64,000 bases of DNA from JAJZXY01 sp046706185 (GCA_046706185.1 JBJKPR010000053.1:15098-79097), one strand, 5' to 3'; numbered from the stretch's first letter, positions 8,695 to 17,183 are shown. Notes: generated by a model not told the origin, from the letters alone. Made by a program: numbers and translations.

Positions 8695-9534
8695 ATGGGA
8701 TCGGATGCACGTGCTCAAAGAATTCCGACGGGGGTGGCCGACTTCGACTCCATTCTCGGTGGCGGGCTGCCTCCCGGTTCGGTTGTTCTTCTGCTAGGGG
8801 ATGTAGGAAGCGGCTTTGTCGAGTTTGCCTATACGTCGGCTGCCAAGATCTCAATGGCGAAGGACAGGCCTGAATCTGTTGCATTCCTGATGGGCGACAG
8901 GGCGGCAGAGGGAAAGCTGCCTGAGAAGATACATTACGCGACGTTCTTCAAGCCCAAAGAGGAAATCCTTCAGGAGATAATGTTCTCATTCAACGACGAT
9001 TTCCACACCGCTTTCAGAAAGAACGTTGAATTCACCGATCTTTCACGCTACTACTTCGAAAAATCTGTCGTGCCTGCTTCCTGGATAGGTGACGGAAATG
9101 GCTTCCTTCTGAACAGGAAAGGGGATACAATAAACTCTTTTGTGGAGTTCCTGGAGAGGAGTGCGAAGGAGAGCCTCGTCATAGTGGATTCGCTTACAGA
9201 CCTGGTGGTGAGCGAATCTGTCAACCTGATGGACATAGTGTCTATGCTGCGCGGCATGCAGAGAATGGCCAAGAAGTGGAAGGGAATCATATATCTCCTT
9301 CTCACCTCCGGTATACTTGACAAGAGGAAGGAGCAGATGATCATCGACAGCGTCGATGGCGTCCTTGTATTCGAGTGGAGCAGGCATGCTTCAAGCAGCA
9401 AGAGACAGCGTTACATTTACATTGCAAAGTTCGTCAGCCTGATGCCCCACCTTGACGAGCAGAGAATCGCACGCTTCGCGACAACACTGACGTCGCAGAG
9501 CGGGCTCGTGGTCATAGACACGGAGAGGATCTGA
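8695..9534 (+). CDS. KaiC-like RecA-fold protein with degenerate Walker A
   Basis: A 279-residue single-domain KaiC/RecA-superfamily protein. The opening PTGVADFDSILGGGLPPGS is typical of KaiC, but the P-loop reads GDVGSGFVEF (about residues 34-43): the Lys and Thr that bind ATP phosphates are replaced by Phe and Val. The Walker B-like strand LVIVDSLTDL is kept. It is therefore probably a non-hydrolysing partner of the normal KaiC-like protein encoded next, whose ATG overlaps its TGA (ATGA-like coupling, one shared base). The ATG at 8695 is preferred over an in-frame GTG at 8680 because a TATA-like gattaatc (8663-8670) lies about 28 bp upstream, fitting a leaderless transcript. Confidence 0.82.
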   Translation: MGSDARAQRIPTGVADFDSILGGGLPPGSVVLLLGDVGSGFVEFAYTSAAKISMAKDRPESVAFLMGDRAAEGKLPEKIHYATFFKPKEEILQEIMFSFNDDFHTAFRKNVEFTDLSRYYFEKSVVPASWIGDGNGFLLNRKGDTINSFVEFLERSAKESLVIVDSLTDLVVSESVNLMDIVSMLRGMQRMAKKWKGIIYLLLTSGILDKRKEQMIIDSVDGVLVFEWSRHASSSKRQRYIYIAKFVSLMPHLDEQRIARFATTLTSQSGLVVIDTERI

Positions 9535-10238
9535 TGGAATCAGAAGGTGTCTTTGAAACAGGAATATCGGGCCTCGACGAAATGCTCGGCGGAGGTTTTC
9601 CTGCCCGTTCGGTGGTTGTCGTCCTTGGGTCGTTTGGAACTGGCAAAACAACAATGAGCATGCAGTTCATTCTCAAGGGCCTGGAAAAAGGCGAGAAATG
9701 CATCTTCATATCGCTTGAGGAGGATGAGAAGTCAGTCATAAGGAACGCAAAGTCGTTCGGCTGGGAGCTTCAGAAGCACATAGACAGCGGGAACCTCGTC
9801 CTAATGAGGCTGGAGCCCACGAATGCAAGAACTTCTGTCGAGAGGATAAGGAGCGAACTTCCAGATTTCATAAGGCAGTACGGCGCATCAAGGGTGGCGC
9901 TGGATTCTGTTTCCCTCCTGTCAATGCTGTACGATACTGACAGCGACAAGAGAAGCGGTCTTTTCAACCTCTGCAGGCTTATCAGAGAAAGCGGTGCTGG
10001 TGCACTACTGACTTCCGAGGTGAACGAGAACCACCCTGTGTCGTCAAGGGACGGCATGGTGGAATACACTTCGGACGGTGTCATCCTACTTCAGTCGGTT
10101 GAGTCGAGCGATGCATCGGAGCAGCAACTCACAATAAGGGTTGTCAAGATGCGGGGCGTCCAGCATTCGAGGAGGATAAGGCCATACAGCATCACAAAGG
10201 GAGGGATAGTGGTGCACTCGGGCTCCGAGGTGTTCTGA
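9534..10238 (+). CDS. KaiC-like RecA-superfamily ATPase
   Basis: A 234-residue single-domain KaiC-type ATPase. The Walker A GSFGTGKTT is intact (about residues 32-40), followed by the conserved second strand CIFISLEEDEKSV and a Walker B strand RVALDSVSLL. The C-terminal strand includes VVKMRGVQHSRRIRPYSI, a segment common in archaeal KaiC-like proteins. Archaeal single-domain KaiCs are poorly characterised; suggested roles are in signalling and motility control. It is coupled to the degenerate paralogue upstream, so an active/inactive pair forming a mixed oligomer is plausible but not shown. Confidence 0.88.
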   Translation: MESEGVFETGISGLDEMLGGGFPARSVVVVLGSFGTGKTTMSMQFILKGLEKGEKCIFISLEEDEKSVIRNAKSFGWELQKHIDSGNLVLMRLEPTNARTSVERIRSELPDFIRQYGASRVALDSVSLLSMLYDTDSDKRSGLFNLCRLIRESGAGALLTSEVNENHPVSSRDGMVEYTSDGVILLQSVESSDASEQQLTIRVVKMRGVQHSRRIRPYSITKGGIVVHSGSEVF

Positions 10239-10280
10239 GGGCGGCGCACGGCATTAACGATATATCGCTGTTGTGCGTAG

Positions 10281-10889
10281 ATGCCCCTCATGTCGGAGCT
10301 ACCGCCGGGACAGTTCTGGGGACACAGGTTTGTGATATACACGATAAACGGAGTTCCGGAGGTGCAGGAGAAGGATTACGTCTTTGACCTTTTCGGACTG
10401 GTGGGCAGCAAGGTCTCACTCTCGTACACGGACCTTGAGAAGCTTGCGGGGGGGAGCCTGCGAGCTGACTTCCACTGTGTGACAAAGTGGAGCATCAGAG
10501 ACTGCGAGTGGGGAGGTGTCCCTTTTGCGGTTCTGGCAGAGCGTGCGGGCACAAAAGAGGGCGTTTCCTTTGCATACGCCTATTCGCTCGACGGCTACAC
10601 CACTGTAATCCCCTTCGAAAACATGAGCGATGCCTTCCTTGCACTCACGCTCAACGGGGAAAAGCTGAGCGCGGAACAGGGAGCCCCAGTAAGGCTTGTT
10701 GTTCCTTCGCTCTACGGGTGGAAAAGCGCGAAGTGGCTGAATGCAATAGAGCTTATCGACGACTACAGGGACGGCTACTGGGAAGAGAGGGGATACCACG
10801 AAAGGGGAGATTTCAGGACAGAGGAGCGGTTCAAGAACCCGCTTGCAAGGTTCATACACAAGAAGGTTGCGCCGCAGCGTGGAAGGTAG
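10281..10889 (+). CDS. sulfite oxidase/YedY-type molybdopterin-binding domain protein
   Basis: A 202-residue protein of the oxidoreductase molybdopterin-binding fold. The conserved cysteine expected to ligate molybdenum is in ADFHCVTKWS (about residue 69), followed by WGGVPFAVL and the C-terminal GAPVRLVVPSLYGWKSAKWL. There is no twin-arginine signal, heme domain or membrane helix, so it is shorter than typical sulfite oxidases and probably cytoplasmic. Substrate is unknown. ATG 10281 is used; ATG 10290 would fit a leaderless start from the gatatatc at about 10259-10266 equally well. The MoaD-like gene at 18.3 kb is the only other gene in view that could relate to molybdopterin. Confidence 0.85.
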   Translation: MPLMSELPPGQFWGHRFVIYTINGVPEVQEKDYVFDLFGLVGSKVSLSYTDLEKLAGGSLRADFHCVTKWSIRDCEWGGVPFAVLAERAGTKEGVSFAYAYSLDGYTTVIPFENMSDAFLALTLNGEKLSAEQGAPVRLVVPSLYGWKSAKWLNAIELIDDYRDGYWEERGYHERGDFRTEERFKNPLARFIHKKVAPQRGR

Positions 10890-10925
10890 GCCGGGGTTTT
10901 AATCCGATGAATTAATCTACCATCA

Positions 10926-11876
10926 ATGAACCTGAAACGCTCACCTGAAGGGGACCTGGGGATTGTCGCATTGGGCGAACCGATGGCTGAATTCTCGGGC
11001 GCTGGCGGAGGGAGCTATGAGCTCAGCTTCAGCGGCGACCCGGTGAACGTCGCTGTATCTGCGGCCAGGCTTGGAACCGACTCTGCGATAATAGGAGCGG
11101 TGGGGGATGACTACTTCGGCAGAGCCCTGATAGGTCACCTTGCGAAGGAGGGGGTGAAGACAGACGGCATCTCAATCGACGGTGATGGCTTCACAGGACT
11201 GTACTTCATAACTCTGCTCGGAAAAGGGGATCATGAATTCACATACTACAGGAAGGGAAGCAGCGCCAGCAGGCTCAGGCTGGATGAAAGCCAGCTCGGG
11301 ATTGCAGGGAGCGGAAAGGTGTTCCATTTCAGCGGCATTTCGCAGGCCGTAGGAAGAGAGGCAAGGATCAGCGCAAGGAGGGCCGCCAGGCTAGCGCACG
11401 AGGCAGGAGCGATTGTGAGCTATGATATCAATTTCAGGCCGCGGCTCTGGGACAGGAAGGATGCCGTCACTGCAATGGAGGAGGTCGCGGACTACGTCGA
11501 CATTATATTCGCTTCCACCGAAGACTGGAAACTGCTTCATGGAAGGAATGAGGCAGAAGGTGCGATAGCGGAAGCACTCAGCAGAAAAGGGTATGGCAGC
11601 GTGATTGTGAAGGCCGGGTCAAGGGGCTCGTTCGGTATGGAAGGGGGCAGGAGGTTCAAGCAGAGAAGCTATCCGGTCAATGCAGTGGATGCAACAGGGG
11701 CCGGCGACGCATACGACGCAGGTTTCCTGTGCGGAATGCTTTCAGGCCTTGAATTTCAGGCATCGATGAAATACGCCTCGATGAACGCGGCACTCAAATG
11801 CACAATGAAGGGAGGCATACGAGGGCTGCCTACAAGGAGGAGGCTGGAATCAGCGATAAGGCAACAGTCGCGGTAA
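10926..11876 (+). CDS. PfkB-family sugar kinase, probably 2-keto-3-deoxygluconate kinase-like
   Basis: A 316-residue ribokinase-fold kinase. Seen are the N-terminal glycine-rich segment (GDPVNVAVSAARLG), the lid region FTYYRKGSSASRL, and the C-terminal PfkB signature DATGAGDAYDAGFLCG (about residues 257-272) with the catalytic Asp in GAGD. The YYRKGSSAS stretch resembles KDG kinases, which phosphorylate 2-keto-3-deoxy-gluconate in branched Entner-Doudoroff pathways; fructokinase or another sugar kinase cannot be ruled out. A TATA-like tttaatc lies about 30 bp upstream. Its stop codon overlaps the A-run that forms the terminator of the opposing small gene. Confidence 0.85.
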   Translation: MNLKRSPEGDLGIVALGEPMAEFSGAGGGSYELSFSGDPVNVAVSAARLGTDSAIIGAVGDDYFGRALIGHLAKEGVKTDGISIDGDGFTGLYFITLLGKGDHEFTYYRKGSSASRLRLDESQLGIAGSGKVFHFSGISQAVGREARISARRAARLAHEAGAIVSYDINFRPRLWDRKDAVTAMEEVADYVDIIFASTEDWKLLHGRNEAEGAIAEALSRKGYGSVIVKAGSRGSFGMEGGRRFKQRSYPVNAVDATGAGDAYDAGFLCGMLSGLEFQASMKYASMNAALKCTMKGGIRGLPTRRRLESAIRQQSR

Positions 11877-11905
11877 AAAATGCGGCCCGGAGGAGACCAG
11901 GCCGC
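11875..11905 (-). terminator. hairpin plus T-run terminator of the 33-codon gene
   Basis: On the minus strand a perfect 6-bp stem GCGGCC / GGCCGC (11900-11905 and 11882-11887, 12-nt loop) is followed at once by ATTTTTT (to 11875). There is no T-run in the plus direction, so it points to minus-strand transcription ending here, 24 bp after the stop of the small gene. Confidence 0.65.
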
Positions 11906-11928
11906 GGGGATGGGCTGTGCGTTGATCT

Positions 11929-12030
11929 TCAGGCGAACGACAGGCTGCAGCCGTAAAGCCTGTAGATGTCTTCCCAGCTGCAGTCGTCATATTCCTCGTC
12001 ATGGTCAATGATTTCAGCCGTTTCTTCCAC
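11929..12030 (-). CDS. 33-residue acidic small protein, leaderless transcript
   Basis: A GTG-started frame of 33 codons. The product is acidic and cysteine-containing: an N-terminal EETAEIIDHDEEYDD stretch, then CSWEDIYRLYGC with two cysteines 11 apart (C17 and C28). It is supported by context rather than homology: a TATA box (TTTAAATA on this strand) is centred 26 bp before the GTG, exactly the spacing of a leaderless archaeal gene, and a hairpin with six Ts follows the stop. I do not recognise the family. The two cysteines and aspartates could bind a metal or form a disulfide, but that is a guess. The alternative is a non-coding RNA with the same promoter and terminator. Confidence 0.6.
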   Translation of the reverse strand: MEETAEIIDHDEEYDDCSWEDIYRLYGCSLSFA

Positions 12031-12052
12031 GAAGGATAGGACCGCAGTCGTG

Positions 12053-12060
12053 TATTTAAA
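12053..12060 (-). promoter_or_regulatory. TATA box of the 33-codon gene
   Basis: TTTAAATA on the minus strand, centre about 12056, 26 bp upstream of the GTG at 12030. Transcription should begin at or next to the start codon. Confidence 0.6.
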
Positions 12061-12203
12061 GGAGAACGGGGGGAGGTCGCCGGAAACATACGGCCCCTGC
12101 CAGGCGCCCGTCCCCTCTGGAAACGGGGCGGCTGGAACCGCTCCTGGTCAAGCACGGCAGGAGTTGAGAAACGTTTTTAGCCTAAGTATCCTAAGGGAAT
12201 AAC

Positions 12204-12884
12204 GTGGCCAAGAAGAAAAAGGTCGAAGAGGAGCCGGAATTTGTCCCTCCCGAATTCGACGAGAAGGAATTCATCCGGAAGGATCTTGCGGACAGCAAGA
12301 TCGTCATTATCACGACAATCTTCGGCATCATAGTTGGAGCGGCTGCTGCTGCCGCAACAATCTACGTAAGCAGCATACTGGGCTTCCTCATAATCGTCGC
12401 TATGACGTACGGCCTTTTCAAGCTCCTCTTCAGGGCGCTCAAGGTCGACATCTCGGCATATCAGAGGAAGGATTACCTGTACAAGGGAGGCACATATTTC
12501 ATAACGGCGGTGGCGCTCTGGATACTTCTCCTGAACCCCCCCTTTGCGTTTGCCACCCCGCCTTCGGTGAGCGGCCCTGACGCCGTGCAGATGTACCAGC
12601 TGACAGGTGGAACCTGGCAGAGGGTCCCGCTCAATACAACGCCCACGATCTCTGCCGGCCAGGTGAACATAACGGCACACGTACTTTCCATCGGTTCAAC
12701 ACAGGCGACCATTTACATAATACACAATTCAGCATCATTTTCGGCTCAGATGTCACCTGTTTCAGAGTACAACTTCCAGTACCATGCCAACGTGACCTCG
12801 GGCTCATACTCCTTCTACATAATAGCCAGGTCAGGCTCCGGCCAGCAGGCCGAGAGTTCAACGTTCGACTTCTCAGTGGCATGA
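12204..12884 (+). CDS. membrane protein with basic/acidic N-tail and extracellular beta domain
   Basis: A 226-residue protein of unknown family. A charged cytoplasmic tail (AKKKKVEEEPEF) precedes hydrophobic segments at about residues 33-54 and 57-77 and another at about 95-115. The remaining 110 residues are Ser/Thr-rich and beta-like, with potential N-glycosylation sites (VNITAHV, ANVTSGS), and should face outside. The start is GTG at 12204, with a gttttta TATA-like element about 28 bp upstream. It converges with the CCA-enzyme gene, one base apart. Codon use is like its neighbours. No function can be assigned. Confidence 0.75.
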   Translation: MAKKKKVEEEPEFVPPEFDEKEFIRKDLADSKIVIITTIFGIIVGAAAAAATIYVSSILGFLIIVAMTYGLFKLLFRALKVDISAYQRKDYLYKGGTYFITAVALWILLLNPPFAFATPPSVSGPDAVQMYQLTGGTWQRVPLNTTPTISAGQVNITAHVLSIGSTQATIYIIHNSASFSAQMSPVSEYNFQYHANVTSGSYSFYIIARSGSGQQAESSTFDFSVA

Positions 12885-12885
12885 A

Positions 12886-14244
12886 TCAGTTTTCCCACGG
12901 GAACCTGTAGAAGAGCAGCCTTGTCAGCAGCTCCCTGTTTCCCGGAACAATGACGCCCTCGCCGGTGGTTATCTGAATGCTCTCCTTCACCCTGTCGACG
13001 TCGGCTCCAAGGCTCAGCGTACCGACGCTGTCCCTCAAAACCGCATCAGGCTCAACGAATGGCTTCTTCTCTTCAGAATACAGAGTACCGTCTATAAGTG
13101 AGACATGGCCCCCTGCCTTCCTGTGCTTCTCTATGAAGGTGGATGAGTTTTCCGACCAGCCCGCCGGCCCCTCCCTGAGCCACTGGCCCGGATGGTGATT
13201 GTGCCTGAACTCGAAGAGTATCTTCACCCCGTCCTCCACAGAGAAGGCGCTCCTGTTGATATCGAACTCATGTCTCTGAAGAAGCGCACTGATGTTTTTT
13301 CTCGCCTTCTGGAGCTGCGGATAAAGGTTGTCGTCCACAACGTCGGGCTTATCCATGCTCAGCAGAAGCAGACCATGACCCGACTGGTTGACTGCCTTCC
13401 TTATGGATGCAATTGTCGCTGGCTTCGAAACTGCAGGGAAGAAGAAGCGGATGTCGGGTTTCCTCAGATACCTCCTGCATGCAATAACGGCAAGTGAGAA
13501 GGCGTCAGGCCCCAGCGCAGCCGCGACGTTCCTGTCTGGATCGACAGGGTCGGGAATAGTGAGATACGCCTCCGAGGACCCGAGCCTCTCTCCAAAGCTT
13601 GTTCCAGGGACGAGGAGCGATTCGCCCCTCTTCCATCTGGAGACTGCATCAACGGCGGATATGAAGGTGCCGTATGCCATGACAAGAAGTTCCGTCAGGT
13701 ATCCTGAAAAACCGTTGACCTTTGCCTCTGCCCCGTACACGCCTATTCCCTTGAAGAATCGCTTCAGGAGACGCACCTCATCCCTCTGGAATGGGAGAAT
13801 CTTGCTGTTGACGTAGTCCGACTGGAAAGGCGTCCTGTCCACTGCAGACATCTTCATGGCCGGATCCTTTATTGCATAGCAGGGCACTAGATCCACGTTC
13901 ACGCCTCCGATGCTGCCCCTGATGTACGGGTGCTCGGCGTACTTCACCAGTGGTCGTTCAAGGACCTTTTTTCCTATTTCAAGCCCCACTCTCTCAAGCG
14001 TTGCTCTGCTAGCGCTCACCGGGAACGCCATGAAGACATCTACGTCTGCCTCCTTCAGGTATGTTCCTTTTGCCACGGAGCCGACGACGAGCGGCACAAT
14101 GCTGCCGCCTGCCGATTCGGAGTGGGATGAGACCTCCTGGCTGACGCGCCTGACAACCTCGGAGGCAGCCCTTTCGATACGCCCGGCCTCCTGGGCAGTC
14201 GGCCTGATCCTGCCCAGCACCTTCTTCTCCAGCTCTTTCTCCAT
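12886..14244 (-). CDS. cca: CCA-adding tRNA nucleotidyltransferase (archaeal class I)
   Basis: A 452-residue enzyme that builds or repairs the 3' CCA of tRNAs from CTP and ATP. The nucleotidyltransferase motif VGSVAKGTYLKEADVDVF carries the paired acidic metal ligands, and a third (VNVDLVPCYAI) follows; FKGIGVYGAEAKVNGFSGYL belongs to the central domain. Start chosen at ATG 14244 because family proteins begin close to EKELEKKVLGRIRP and a TATA-like GTTTATT (14270-14276 on this strand) sits about 29 bp upstream; a longer frame continues to 14334. It matters here because the tRNA-Gln in the window lacks an encoded CCA. Confidence 0.95.
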   Translation of the reverse strand: MEKELEKKVLGRIRPTAQEAGRIERAASEVVRRVSQEVSSHSESAGGSIVPLVVGSVAKGTYLKEADVDVFMAFPVSASRATLERVGLEIGKKVLERPLVKYAEHPYIRGSIGGVNVDLVPCYAIKDPAMKMSAVDRTPFQSDYVNSKILPFQRDEVRLLKRFFKGIGVYGAEAKVNGFSGYLTELLVMAYGTFISAVDAVSRWKRGESLLVPGTSFGERLGSSEAYLTIPDPVDPDRNVAAALGPDAFSLAVIACRRYLRKPDIRFFFPAVSKPATIASIRKAVNQSGHGLLLLSMDKPDVVDDNLYPQLQKARKNISALLQRHEFDINRSAFSVEDGVKILFEFRHNHHPGQWLREGPAGWSENSSTFIEKHRKAGGHVSLIDGTLYSEEKKPFVEPDAVLRDSVGTLSLGADVDRVKESIQITTGEGVIVPGNRELLTRLLFYRFPWEN

Positions 14245-14635
14245 CCTGAAGGAAATCAAGGAGGTTACCAATAAACATTCCATCCCGACAGGTCTCGCTC
14301 CATGGCAAAATTGAACATTACATGTAAGTGCCAAAGACCAAAGCCGATGTGGTGGGGATAAAACAGTTTGCTTAGGAGGAAAGTTGAGCCATCAGCCTCG
14401 GATCCTTGGCACCAATGAAGATCATTACATGTGTTGTATAAGTAAATTCGTATTTCTGAATTCAGCAAACAGGTCATGTCGACGCTGTATTCTGAACCGT
14501 TATTTCCTGGACGACGGAATCGGAAAACTGGACCGCGTGGAGACGCGCAACCGGGCGAATTTCAGCGGCAATCCTGTGATATTACTTATAATGCTAGAAA
14601 AATGGAGGGGATGGAAGCTGTCATGGTGAACGACG
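14245..14635. other. intergenic region without a convincing gene
   Basis: About 390 bp between the divergent cca and permease genes. It contains the cca promoter at its left end and a TATA-like cttataat near 14585-14592 that could serve the permease gene. Open frames here are short and lack family features. No RNA gene was recognised. Confidence 0.5.
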
Positions 14636-16345
14636 ATGAGGAGGCTTGCGGCAGCAGCGCTTTTTTTGTTTTCCGTGGCAGCGATAGCGCTGTCTGGATA
14701 CCTGAGTACGACTGAGGGTATAGTTTCAGCCTATGCGATACCCTACGATGCCTTCAGGAGCATCCTGAGGATGGGCGCCGCCTACCTGCTTTCAATACTC
14801 TTTTCGATCATCTACGGTTACTCCATGTATGCTAACAGGACGACGGAGAGGATACTCCAGCCGCTCCTGGACATACTACAGTCCGTCCCGATACTCGGTT
14901 TCTTCCCGTTTGCAATACTTCTTTTCGTGGCACTGTCTCCTGTCAGGGCTTTCGGCTGGGAAATCGCTTCCGTATTCCTGATATTCACGAGCATGGCATG
15001 GAACATGACATTTGGCGTGTACGACTCACTCAGGGAAATGCCTACAGAGCTTGTTGATGCCGCAGGCGTGTTCGGCCTGTCCGGATGGAAGAGGTTCAGG
15101 GGGCTGCTGTTCCCATCCATGGTGCCCAAGCTTGTTTACAACAGCATGCTTTCGTGGGCGGGGGGCTGGTATTTTCTCATTCCCGCCGAGTACATAATCA
15201 CCGCCCAGGGCGGCGGTACGATTCTACCTGGAATTGGTTCTCTGTTGTATTTTGCCGCAAGTCTGGGAAACGTCGGTCTTCTCCTTGAGGGATTTTTCTT
15301 CCTTGTGGGGATCATAATACTCATGGACATCCTCATCTGGAGGCCACTCTCCTCATGGGCTGAGAAGTTCAGGTACGAATTCACGCTTGAGGAGGGACGC
15401 CAGCTGCCCAGGAGCAGATATGTCTTCCCAATCAGGAACTACTTCGAATGGCTGCCCACCATGCCGAGGACGAGGAAAACAGTCTCGGGGTACTATGAGT
15501 TTGTGGGCAGGAGGCTTAACAGAGTGGGCCATTCGGTTGGTGAATTCATAAGGAGGACCTCTGTTTACTGGAAAGCAGCCGGAGTGGGTGTGGGCATAGC
15601 ACTTGCAGCTCTTCTCGTAATAGGGGTTGTTGAAGCATCCTTTTCAATATACACGCTGTTTTCAACTTCTGGAAGGGTCTATGCTCCGGTGCTTCCTGTT
15701 GCACTGGGTCTTTCTCTCCTGAGGCTCATCTCGGCCTACCTGATCTCTGTCGGAATTGCACTTCCTCTTGCCGTCCTCGCCACCGGCACGGGAAGGATAA
15801 ACAGGCTTGTGATGCCTGCGGCGGAGGTGGTTGCCTCCGTTCCCGCCACTGCAATATTCCCGCTGCTCGTTGTAGCCCTCATAGGGGTCACGCACGGTCT
15901 CAACATTCCCTCCATACTTCTGCTCGTTACGGGTATGGTGTGGTACCTGTTCTTCAACATAGTGGCCGGCCTCAGGGCAGTGCCCTCGGAGCTCAAAGAC
16001 GCCGCACACAACTACGGTTTGAAGGGATGGCTTTACGTCAGGCGCGTCATGCTTCCGGCGATATTCCCGTCTCTGATGACAGGCAGCATCACAGCCTTCG
16101 GGGGAGGTTGGAATGCGCTAATAGTCTCGGAGTATGTTCCTTCCCTGACAGGGGGAAAGCCTTATTACGTCCTTGGCCTAGGCTACCTGATAGACAAGGC
16201 GTCATACGCTCGGCCGGAGGAGATCGGTCTGCTGGTCCTGTCCCTTGTCACGATGGTTGTCGCAGTGGTGGCAATAAACAGGCTCTTCTGGAGAAGAATG
16301 CAGACGCTTGCCGAAAGGAAGTACAAGCTTGAAGGGGTGAATTGA
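14636..16345 (+). CDS. fused ABC transporter permease, NitT/TauT type (two permease domains)
   Basis: A 569-residue membrane protein made of two binding-protein-dependent permease domains in one chain, about residues 35-270 and 335-560, with a cytoplasmic linker between. Each half carries the EAA loop that docks on the ATPase: ELVDAAGVFGLSGWKRFRGL and, in the second, ELKDAAHNYGLKGWLYVRRV. These and the ITAFGGGWNALIVSEY segment are typical of nitrate/sulfonate/taurine-type importers. The matching ATPase follows. No substrate-binding protein is encoded in the window, so the substrate is unknown. Fused double permeases of this type occur in archaea and some bacteria. Confidence 0.9.
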   Translation: MRRLAAAALFLFSVAAIALSGYLSTTEGIVSAYAIPYDAFRSILRMGAAYLLSILFSIIYGYSMYANRTTERILQPLLDILQSVPILGFFPFAILLFVALSPVRAFGWEIASVFLIFTSMAWNMTFGVYDSLREMPTELVDAAGVFGLSGWKRFRGLLFPSMVPKLVYNSMLSWAGGWYFLIPAEYIITAQGGGTILPGIGSLLYFAASLGNVGLLLEGFFFLVGIIILMDILIWRPLSSWAEKFRYEFTLEEGRQLPRSRYVFPIRNYFEWLPTMPRTRKTVSGYYEFVGRRLNRVGHSVGEFIRRTSVYWKAAGVGVGIALAALLVIGVVEASFSIYTLFSTSGRVYAPVLPVALGLSLLRLISAYLISVGIALPLAVLATGTGRINRLVMPAAEVVASVPATAIFPLLVVALIGVTHGLNIPSILLLVTGMVWYLFFNIVAGLRAVPSELKDAAHNYGLKGWLYVRRVMLPAIFPSLMTGSITAFGGGWNALIVSEYVPSLTGGKPYYVLGLGYLIDKASYARPEEIGLLVLSLVTMVVAVVAINRLFWRRMQTLAERKYKLEGVN

Positions 16346-16414
16346 GAATGAACGGGCTGTCCTCAGTTGTGCATGCGTCCTGCACGGGCTACAACGGAAC
16401 GGGGGTCAGGTGAA

Positions 16415-17161
16415 GTGCCGCTGCTGAATGTAAGAGGACTGTCCAAGGTTCTGAAGGTGAACGGCAGCCCTTTTCCTATTCTGGAGGATATTTCGTTCAA
16501 TGTGAACGATAACGAGTTCGTTTGCATTGTGGGTCCTTCTGGATCCGGCAAGAGCACGCTCCTGCGCATGGTCGCTGGCCTTGAGAAGCCCACTTCGGGG
16601 AAGGTATCCTTTACAGGCAGGACCGGGGGCCAAGGCGTGGTCGTTTCGATGGTCTTCCAGTCCTTCGCACTCTTCCCGTGGCTGACAGTTATTGAGAATG
16701 TATGCGTCGGCCTGGAGGCGAAGAACGTTCCGAAGGACAAGAGGCTGAAGAGCGCTGAGAAGTACATTGACATAGTAGGGCTCAACGGCTTTGAAGACGC
16801 TTATCCAAAGGAGCTTTCAGGCGGCATGAAGCAGAGGGTGGGCATAGCGAGGAGCCTCGCCGTCGGGCCCGACCTACTCTGCATGGATGAACCCTTCTCC
16901 GCCCTTGATGTGCTCACCGCACAGGGCCTGCGTGACGAGCTGCTGACCCTCTGGCACCATGACGAATTCCCCCCATCCGCAGTCCTGATGGTCACTCACA
17001 ACCTGGAGGAGGCTGTCTACATGGCGGACAGGGTGCTTATAATAAGCCAGAGACCTGGACGGATGGTCAGCGACATGGCAATAGAACTGCCCAGGCCGAG
17101 AGACAGGAAGACACCTGAATTCCTTGACTGGGTAGACCAGGTATTCTCAAAGATCGTGTGA
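16415..17161 (+). CDS. ABC transporter ATPase, NitT/TauT (SsuB/TauB) type
   Basis: A 248-residue ATPase that should power the fused permease just upstream. Seen are Walker A GPSGSGKST (about residues 38-46), the Q-loop VFQSFALFPW, the signature LSGGMKQRV, Walker B LLCMDEPFSALD and the switch histidine in VTHNLEEA. The GTG at 16415 is chosen because the domain begins at once (PLLNVRGLSKV) and GGTGA precedes it; an upstream TTG at 16367 would add an unlikely tail. It ends 16 bp before the convergent BNR gene. Confidence 0.92.
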   Translation: MPLLNVRGLSKVLKVNGSPFPILEDISFNVNDNEFVCIVGPSGSGKSTLLRMVAGLEKPTSGKVSFTGRTGGQGVVVSMVFQSFALFPWLTVIENVCVGLEAKNVPKDKRLKSAEKYIDIVGLNGFEDAYPKELSGGMKQRVGIARSLAVGPDLLCMDEPFSALDVLTAQGLRDELLTLWHHDEFPPSAVLMVTHNLEEAVYMADRVLIISQRPGRMVSDMAIELPRPRDRKTPEFLDWVDQVFSKIV

Positions 17162-17164
17162 TAA

Positions 17165-17183
17165 GCCTGCCACGAAATCAGGC
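17165..17183. terminator. hairpin between convergent genes
   Basis: Perfect 5-bp arms GCCTG (17165-17169) and CAGGC (17179-17183) lie between the stops of the ATPase gene and the opposing BNR gene. There is no T-run, so termination activity is only possible, not established. Confidence 0.25.
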
